A program made the translations under genes and the position numbers. This document shows positions 5,792 through 10,369 of a DNA stretch of 10,369 bases, in pieces. The stretch covers positions 1 through 10,369 of the forward strand of contig CAMPBB010000010.1 in the NCBI GenBank assembly GCA_946635125.1, read 5' to 3'. The notes under the pieces were generated by a model, which worked only from the letters and a program-made list of their open reading frames with translations, did not search any database and had not been told where the DNA came from. How positions within the stretch are numbered: position 1 is the stretch's first letter; every line of letters starts with the position of its first letter. This DNA comes from an uncultured Clostridia bacterium. Its GTDB lineage: Bacteria > Bacillota > Clostridia > Christensenellales > UBA1242.

Positions 5792-6777
5792 TAAATTTAG
5801 CAATCGTTGGAGCAACAGGTCTTGTTGGCTCAACCTTTTTAAAGGTTCTGGAAGAAAAAAGTTATATTAAGATAAAAAATCTATATTTGTTTGCTTCACC
5901 AAAAAGCGAAGGAAAGCAAATTGTTTTTAGAGGAAAAACTCACACCATCCACAGCCTTTCAAAAGAAAATATTTTAAACAAAAAAATTGACTATGCCCTA
6001 TTTTCGGCTGGCAGTGAAATTTCAAAAAAATACGCAAAAATCTTTGCACAAAACAAAACAATTGTCATCGATAATTCAAGTGCTTTTCGAATGGAAAAAA
6101 ATGTGCCACTAGTTGTTCCACAAGTGAATGAAGATGCATTAAATAAACACAAAAATATTATTGCAAATCCAAATTGTTCAACCATTGCTTGCATGGCTCC
6201 ACTAAAAGCTTTAGACAGCGTTTTTTCACTAAAAGAAGTTGTTTTTTCAACATATCAAGCAGTTAGTGGAAGTGGAATGAAAGGGCTAAATGATTTAAAG
6301 CAAAACATGCTTGGGAACAAAAGCCAGTTTTACCCATATGATATTTATGAAAACTGCTTGCCACACATTGACAGTTTCATGGAAAACGGCTTTACAAAAG
6401 AAGAAATGAAAATGGTTAATGAAACTCAAAAAATTCTTGGCAAAAAAATAAAAGTTAACGCAACCTGCGTTAGAGTTCCAATTTCTTATTGCCACAGCAT
6501 TTCGATTTACGCAAAATTTCAAAAAGAATTTAACACTGAAAAGGCAAGAAAAGCACTTCAAGAACATGATGGAATAATTCTTTTAGACGAACCAAAAAAC
6601 AACATTTATCCAATGCCAATTATTGCAAAAAACAGAGATGAAGTTTTTGTTGGAAGAGTTAGAAAAGATTTGTTCTCAAAAAACGCAATGTCTATGTTCG
6701 TTGTTGCTGACAATATTAGAAAAGGAGCAGCAAGCAACGCAATTGAAATTATGGAAAAACTAATTGCAAAAAACTAA
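5788..6777 (+). CDS. asd: Aspartate-semialdehyde dehydrogenase
   Basis: Reduces aspartyl phosphate made by LysC to aspartate semialdehyde using NADPH; cytosolic. The 329 residues show the nucleotide-binding GATGLVG (8-14), DNSSAFRM (95-102) with the substrate-phosphate arginine, the catalytic cysteine in NPNCST (Cys130), QAVSGSGMKG (157-166), and RVPISYCHS (229-237), which holds the substrate-binding arginine and the catalytic histidine (His236). The usual RVPVxxGH has Cys in place of Gly before the histidine, a mild oddity. Length is normal for the family. The start codon overlaps the lysC stop (ATGA), so it is made by translational coupling. A bidirectional terminator follows immediately. 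Its product feeds DapA, encoded 2.4 kb downstream. Confidence 0.96.
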   Translation: MINLAIVGATGLVGSTFLKVLEEKSYIKIKNLYLFASPKSEGKQIVFRGKTHTIHSLSKENILNKKIDYALFSAGSEISKKYAKIFAQNKTIVIDNSSAFRMEKNVPLVVPQVNEDALNKHKNIIANPNCSTIACMAPLKALDSVFSLKEVVFSTYQAVSGSGMKGLNDLKQNMLGNKSQFYPYDIYENCLPHIDSFMENGFTKEEMKMVNETQKILGKKIKVNATCVRVPISYCHSISIYAKFQKEFNTEKARKALQEHDGIILLDEPKNNIYPMPIIAKNRDEVFVGRVRKDLFSKNAMSMFVVADNIRKGAASNAIEIMEKLIAKN

Positions 6778-6779
6778 AA

Positions 6780-6808
6780 ACAAAAGCAATTTTTGCTTTT
6801 GTTTTTTT
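6780..6808. terminator. Bidirectional terminator between asd and the opposing ATPase gene
   Basis: ACAAAAGCAA (6780-6789) pairs with TTGCTTTTGT (6793-6802), loop TTT, then a seven-T run. On the minus strand the same stem is followed by TTTTAGTTTTTT. It lies between convergent stop codons at 6777 and 6827 and can serve both genes. Confidence 0.8.
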
Positions 6809-6826
6809 ACATCAAACACCTTTTTG

Positions 6827-7807
6827 TTAAAAGTTTTTTTCAATCTCCACAATCACTTTTTTTGTAAGTTTTTCTTCTTCTTTAAAGTTCATGTTTTCAA
6901 TATAAAACTTTTCAAGTTTTTGATGAAGTTCTTTTGCTGTTTTCAAACTTTTAAAAGAAAGAATTAAAAGTTTCTTCGCAATTTCATCATGTTGCAAAAA
7001 GTGCTCTTCTAAAATTTTTTGAACATCATTCAAAACACACAAATTTTTCTCTTCCACAATTAACCCAGCAACAAGATGTGGCATAAGATTGTTTTTTATA
7101 ACAACCACATCGTAACCAAACTCACACAATTTTTCTTTTAACAAATTTAGTTGTTGACTTGCACAAAAAATATCTTTTTTTATTTTATGTTTGCAAAAAT
7201 CATTATAGCCAAGCAAAGTTTTCACTCCATCTTCTTGCACGGCTTCCATAAAAAACTCTCTAACATTTGAAGTTTTGTTTTGCTTTTTTAAATCATATTT
7301 TTTAATTATTTTTTCATTTTCTTCAAAAAATACCGAATTTTCAAAATTTTTATGATTTTTTTCTTCAATTTTTTGCAAATCGTTCAAGCACTTTAAATAG
7401 CCATAAAAATCTTCATATGCTTTTTTCTTGTTTTTAACAATACACTCAATTTCATTTTTATATTTTTTTATTTTTGGACTAACAAATTGCCCAACATCCA
7501 AAATTTTTCCGTTAACCATAGGGCAAGAAACATCTTGAATGTGCGGAAAAGTTCCATCAACAATTAAAACATTTTTTTCAACAATTTTCACACCATCCAA
7601 ACTTTCAATATCACTTGAACAGTGATAAAATTCAACAGAAAAACCTTTTTTCAAAAAGTGATTTCCAATTGTTTTCATAAGATGACTTTTCCCAGTTCCG
7701 GACCCACCTTTAATAACATATGTAAAGCCATCTTTTAAAATGTTTTGAAAATAATTAACAAAATTAGCGCCAGTGTTTGCACTTGCAAAATAATGTTTTT
7801 GATTCAT
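6827..7807 (-). CDS. P-loop ATPase resembling the PRK06851 family, second P-loop apparently lost
   Basis: 326 residues from an ATG at 7807-7805, chosen because AAGGAG stands 8 nt upstream; an in-frame ATG at 7870 has no such site and would reach almost to the divergent gene's start. A Walker A motif GGSGTGKS (34-41) follows HYFASANTGANFVNYF (5-20); a Walker B-like strand LIVDG (81-85) and CSSDIESLDG (63-72) follow. I recall this arrangement from PRK06851-type proteins, which are tandem P-loop ATPases of unknown function. The second half keeps the same order of elements (FFMEAVQEDGVKTLL 185-199, GYDVVVIK 231-238, LCVLND 256-261), but the place where a second Walker A is expected (about 205-225) has no GxxxxGK. 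Lys/Glu-rich helical stretches lie at about 112-180 and 290-326. No signal peptide or membrane segment is seen. The gene sits divergent to, and 68 bp from, the dipicolinate synthase genes. A sporulation link is inference. Confidence 0.8.
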   Translation of the reverse strand: MNQKHYFASANTGANFVNYFQNILKDGFTYVIKGGSGTGKSHLMKTIGNHFLKKGFSVEFYHCSSDIESLDGVKIVEKNVLIVDGTFPHIQDVSCPMVNGKILDVGQFVSPKIKKYKNEIECIVKNKKKAYEDFYGYLKCLNDLQKIEEKNHKNFENSVFFEENEKIIKKYDLKKQNKTSNVREFFMEAVQEDGVKTLLGYNDFCKHKIKKDIFCASQQLNLLKEKLCEFGYDVVVIKNNLMPHLVAGLIVEEKNLCVLNDVQKILEEHFLQHDEIAKKLLILSFKSLKTAKELHQKLEKFYIENMNFKEEEKLTKKVIVEIEKNF

Positions 7808-7829
7808 TGTTTTTTCTCCTTTTTCTTGC

Positions 7830-7857
7830 ACAAATATTTTATATGCATCATATGATG
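7830..7857 (+). promoter_or_regulatory. Sigma-K-like promoter for dpaA-dpaB-dapA
   Basis: ACA (7830-7832), 16-nt spacer, CATATGATG (7849-7857). The mother-cell sigma-K consensus is roughly mACm-N16-17-CATAnnnTA, so the -10 matches except for the final base. In B. subtilis the spoVF operon is under sigma-K, which makes the match meaningful. No good sigma-A promoter is present in the 68-bp divergent region. Confidence 0.45.
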
Positions 7858-7875
7858 AAAATGGAGACAAAACTT

Positions 7876-8628
7876 ATGAAAATTTTTTTAGATTATAACG
7901 ATAAAAGAACAAAATATTTACATTCAAAACTAAACTATCTTCAAACACTTGAAGCAACTAATGATAATTACGCCTTAGCTGAGCCTGGTGATTTTGTTGT
8001 TTTCCCACCCAACAAAAAATGGACCGATGAGGAAATAAATTCCATTCCATCACATGTAACCCTCTTTTGTGGAAAAGTGGATAACAAATATAATAATATA
8101 TTTAAAGAAAAAAACATAAAATACATAAACTTTTTGGATGATGAACTCTTTGCAATTGAAAACGCAAGGCTAACTGCTGAAGGAGTTTTGTCAATTGTTA
8201 TTGAACGCTCCCCAAAATCTTTTTTGGAAAACAACATTCTTCTTTTGGGATGCGGAAGAATAAGCAAAATGCTTGCAAAAATCTTTTTGGAACTTCACAT
8301 CAATTTTGCAATCGCATCCTTTAATGAAAGCAGTTTTTTTGAGGCACATTATTTTTCAAAAAATGTTTATTTGGGTTATAACTTTTTAAAGGATATTCAA
8401 AAATTTGACATAATCATAAACACTCGCCCTTTTGAGTTTTTTGATGAAAAACAAATTTCAAAAATTTCATCAAACACACTTTTTGTTGAAACAGCATCAA
8501 AAGACTGTTTAAACGAGCAACTTGCAACCCACTTTTCATACATAAAAGCACCTGCACTCCCACAAAAATATTGTTTTGAAAGTGCTTCAAACTTGCTTCT
8601 TAAAAAAATCTTAGGAGAAATGAAATGA
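7876..8628 (+). CDS. dpaA: Dipicolinate synthase subunit A (DpaA/SpoVFA)
   Basis: With DpaB, oxidises the DapA product to dipicolinic acid in the mother cell during sporulation; DPA then fills the spore core. I start at ATG 7876, after GGAG in ATGGAGACAAAACTT; the frame is open further upstream (ATG 7777), but that would overlap the divergent gene. The 250 residues show ENARLTAEGVL (95-105) and the NAD(P)-binding ILLLGCGRISKMLAK (121-135) followed by INTRP (181-185) and KAPALPQ (224-230), all in the order seen in SpoVFA. It is shorter than the B. subtilis protein (297 residues, from memory). Its N-terminus KIFLDYNDKR aligns with KIAVIGGDAR but has Tyr-Asn where the glycines should be. The stop overlaps the dpaB start (ATGA). 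Confidence 0.92.
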   Translation: MKIFLDYNDKRTKYLHSKLNYLQTLEATNDNYALAEPGDFVVFPPNKKWTDEEINSIPSHVTLFCGKVDNKYNNIFKEKNIKYINFLDDELFAIENARLTAEGVLSIVIERSPKSFLENNILLLGCGRISKMLAKIFLELHINFAIASFNESSFFEAHYFSKNVYLGYNFLKDIQKFDIIINTRPFEFFDEKQISKISSNTLFVETASKDCLNEQLATHFSYIKAPALPQKYCFESASNLLLKKILGEMK

Positions 8629-9191
8629 TTAACATAGGATTTGCCATAACTGGCTCATTTTGCACACATGAAAAAATTTTGGAAGAAATTAAAAAACTTT
8701 CACAAAAGGACTATAACATTATTCCAATTGTCACAAATGCCGTTTTCAAAACAAACACCAGATTTGGGGACGCAAAAAACTTTCTTAAAAACCTTGAAAC
8801 AATAACAAAAAACAAAGTTATCTCAACAATAACTGATGCTGAACCCTTGGGTCCACAAAACAAAATCGACATCTTGGTTATTGCCCCATGCACTGGAAAC
8901 ACAATTTCAAAGCTAGCCCTTGGAATAACCGACAACGCTGTTTTGATGACAGCAAAATCACACCAACGCAATAATAAGCAAATTGTTGTTGGAATTTCAT
9001 CAAACGACGCCCTTGGTTTAAACTTAAAAAACATTGCAACACTTTTAAACAGCAAAAACTTCTTTTTTGTTCCTTTCTCTCAAGACTCCCCACAAAATAA
9101 GCCAAAATCTTTGGTTGCAAATTGGGAAAAACTTGAAGAGACAATTAAAAGCGCTCTTTTGGGAAAACAACTGGAACCACTAATTGATTAA
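8625..9191 (+). CDS. dpaB: Dipicolinate synthase subunit B, flavoprotein (DpaB/SpoVFB)
   Basis: Partner of DpaA in dipicolinate synthesis in the mother cell; belongs to the flavoprotein (Dfp/UbiX-like) fold family. The 188 residues are strongly conserved: GFAITGSFCTHEKILEEI (5-22), the flavin-site motif VIAPCTGNTISKLALGITD (85-103), VLMTAKSHQRN (106-116), SSNDALGLNLKNI (125-137) and FFFVPFSQDSPQNKPKSLVA (146-165). The length is close to the family norm. The ATG overlaps the dpaA stop by 4 nt, so the two subunits are coupled in translation, as expected for an obligate pair. dapA follows 12 nt after the stop, in the same operon. Confidence 0.96.
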   Translation: MINIGFAITGSFCTHEKILEEIKKLSQKDYNIIPIVTNAVFKTNTRFGDAKNFLKNLETITKNKVISTITDAEPLGPQNKIDILVIAPCTGNTISKLALGITDNAVLMTAKSHQRNNKQIVVGISSNDALGLNLKNIATLLNSKNFFFVPFSQDSPQNKPKSLVANWEKLEETIKSALLGKQLEPLID

Positions 9192-9203
9192 AAAGGAGAC
9201 AAA

Positions 9204-10082
9204 ATGTTATTTAAAGGAAATTGCACAGCCCTTGTGACACCATTCACAAAAAACAATAAAATAAATTTTAAAGTTTTAAAAAATCTCATTGAAAAGCAAA
9301 TTGAAGCAAAAACAAGCGCAATTTTGATTTTGGGAACAACAGGAGAAAGTTCAACACTTTCAATGGAAGAAAAAACCGAACTTGTTAAACAAGCAAAAAG
9401 TATTATAAACAAAAGAGTTCCTTTAATTGTTGGTGCTGGAAGCAACAACACACAAGAAGCAATTAAGTTGTCAAAAACTTTTCAGTCACTTGGAGCAGAC
9501 GCTCTTTTGGTGATAACTCCATATTACAACAAAGCAACACAAAAAGGGCTTTTCCTTCACTTCAAAAAGATTGCTAGCAGCGTTGACATTCCAATCATTC
9601 TTTACAATGTTCCATCACGAACAGGCGTTAATATGGAGCCAAAAACAGTTGTTAAGCTTGCAAAAATATTTAACATTGTTGGAATAAAAGAAGCAAGTGG
9701 AAATCTTGTTCAAATCTCGAAAATTATTAAAGACGCTCCATATGACTTTTGCGTTTATTCTGGAGACGACTCATTAACTCTTCCATCTCTTTCTGTTGGA
9801 TGTTGTGGCGTTTTTAGTGTTGCGGCAAACATTTTTCCAACCGAAATTAACAAAATATGTGAAAATTTTTTCAAAGGGAAAATTCAGGAAGCACAAAATC
9901 TTCACAACAAACTCTTAGGCGTTTTTGAAACGCTGTTTTGCGAGGTTAATCCAATTCCAATTAAAACGGCATTAAACATTTTGGGTGAAAATGTTGGAGG
10001 GCTAAGACTCCCGCTTTGCCATATGTCCGCAAAAAATTTACATATTTTAAAAAAAGAAATAAAAAAAGTTGATTATTTTTAA
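9204..10082 (+). CDS. dapA: 4-hydroxy-tetrahydrodipicolinate synthase
   Basis: Condenses aspartate semialdehyde with pyruvate through a Schiff base, making the branch compound for diaminopimelate/lysine and for dipicolinate. A complete 292-residue TIM barrel of normal length. Catalytic residues are all present: Thr45-Thr46 in GTTGES, the PYYNK region (106-110), Tyr134 and Arg139 in YNVPSRTG (134-141) and the Schiff-base Lys162 in GIKEASG (160-166). The start follows AAAAAGGAGACAAA at ideal spacing. It is the last gene of the dpaA-dpaB-dapA unit, so it may be a sporulation-phase supply of DPA precursor; whether the genome has another dapA cannot be seen here. dapB is not in the window. The stop codon lies inside the terminator hairpin. 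Confidence 0.97.
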   Translation: MLFKGNCTALVTPFTKNNKINFKVLKNLIEKQIEAKTSAILILGTTGESSTLSMEEKTELVKQAKSIINKRVPLIVGAGSNNTQEAIKLSKTFQSLGADALLVITPYYNKATQKGLFLHFKKIASSVDIPIILYNVPSRTGVNMEPKTVVKLAKIFNIVGIKEASGNLVQISKIIKDAPYDFCVYSGDDSLTLPSLSVGCCGVFSVAANIFPTEINKICENFFKGKIQEAQNLHNKLLGVFETLFCEVNPIPIKTALNILGENVGGLRLPLCHMSAKNLHILKKEIKKVDYF

Positions 10083-10093
10083 ATCAACTTTTT
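10063..10093. terminator. Bidirectional terminator overlapping the end of dapA
   Basis: AAAAAGTTGATT (10063-10074) pairs perfectly with AATCAACTTTTT (10082-10093), 7-nt loop. The dapA TAA (10080-10082) falls in the loop and 3' arm. On the minus strand the stem ends in a run of seven T, so it also closes the opposing gene that stops at 10100-10098. Confidence 0.8.
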
Positions 10094-10097
10094 CTTT

Positions 10098-10369
10098 TTA
10101 TGCAACAAGTGTTTGCTCTTGAGCATCTTTGCTTCCATTATCTTGAATAACTTCATATTTATCTTCTTTTTGAACAGGAAGAGTTTGGAAACAATATTGC
10201 TTTTCACTATAATCTTCTTCGCTTTGTCCAAGACAAGAACATGACTTCAAATTATATTTCTTTGGATTGCTTTCCATCTTTTTAACCAAATCACAGCCCT
10301 GCATATCTCCTTCACCAACACAAAAATATCCTGTAAATCCATATTCACCTTTCCCAGACAACCCACTAG
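10098..10369 (-). CDS. Unrecognised protein, C-terminal 89 residues (start off right edge)
   Basis: Open frame from the right edge to a TAA at 10100-10098. The frame has no stop upstream to the edge (codons AGT GGG precede a TTG), so I treat the gene as truncated by the window rather than starting at that TTG. Five cysteines occur in spaced pairs (GYFCVGEGDMQGC, KSCSCLG, KQYCFQ), with a glycine-rich start (SGLSGKGEYGFTGYF) and an acidic, Gln-rich end (EQTLVA). No membrane segment is visible in this part. The cysteine spacing could mean disulfides in an exported or pilin-like protein, or metal binding; I do not recognise a family. It is convergent with dapA and shares its terminator. Confidence 0.6.
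   Translation of the reverse strand, partial: SGLSGKGEYGFTGYFCVGEGDMQGCDLVKKMESNPKKYNLKSCSCLGQSEEDYSEKQYCFQTLPVQKEDKYEVIQDNGSKDAQEQTLVA

Noticed and set aside
7808..7870. 21-residue N-terminal extension of the ATPase from ATG 7870
   Set aside because: It would fill the divergent promoter region. ATG 7807 has an AAGGAG site at ideal spacing and starts next to the conserved HYFASANTG segment.
7777..7875. Upstream start for dpaA at ATG 7777
   Set aside because: It would overlap the start of the divergent ATPase gene, has no ribosome binding site, and adds residues not expected in the family; ATG 7876 has GGAG upstream and begins with the family's KI- strand.

Overview
The window comes from an AT-rich, endospore-forming Bacillota (Clostridia-like) chromosome, probably an uncultured host-associated lineage. 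This is inferred from four things: a dipicolinate synthase pair (dpaA/dpaB) found in spore formers, AGGAG-type ribosome binding sites, strongly A/T-biased third codon positions, and the standard genetic code (TGG for Trp, TGA used as stop). I cannot name a genus.

Layout, left to right. (1) 1-2002, minus strand: the N-terminal 667 residues of a large secreted or anchored surface protein with Ig-like (MBG-type) modules and GLUG-type repeats, running off the left edge. (2) 2003-3007: about 1 kb without a convincing protein-coding gene of normal size. It holds an alternating purine-pyrimidine tract, helically phased T-tracts, a 33-nt direct repeat with a hairpin, and a composite of GC-richer repeats (two 52-nt copies flanking inverted relatives). 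It ends with a good promoter followed by a 17-codon leader ORF and a terminator-like hairpin ahead of proS. (3) 3008-4435: archaeal/eukaryote-type prolyl-tRNA synthetase, closed by two tandem terminators. (4) 4634-6777: lysC-asd, translationally coupled, ending in a bidirectional terminator. (5) 6827-7807, minus strand: a P-loop ATPase resembling the PRK06851 family. (6) 7876-10082: dpaA-dpaB-dapA, tightly packed and divergent from the ATPase gene, with a sigma-K-like promoter match in the 68-bp divergent region. (7) 10098-10369, minus strand: C-terminal part of an unrecognised cysteine-containing protein running off the right edge.

Working together: LysC and Asd turn aspartate into aspartate semialdehyde; DapA condenses this with pyruvate to the dihydrodipicolinate precursor; DpaA/DpaB oxidise that product to dipicolinic acid, the spore-core solute. 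The same upstream steps feed diaminopimelate and lysine. In Bacillus subtilis the equivalent genes form one operon (spoVFA-spoVFB-asd-dapG-dapA). Here the same gene set is split into two blocks by the opposing ATPase gene. No mobile element gene, tRNA, rRNA or CRISPR array is visible. The least ordinary items are the proS leader, the ATPase with one apparently lost P-loop next to the DPA genes, and the composite repeat block.
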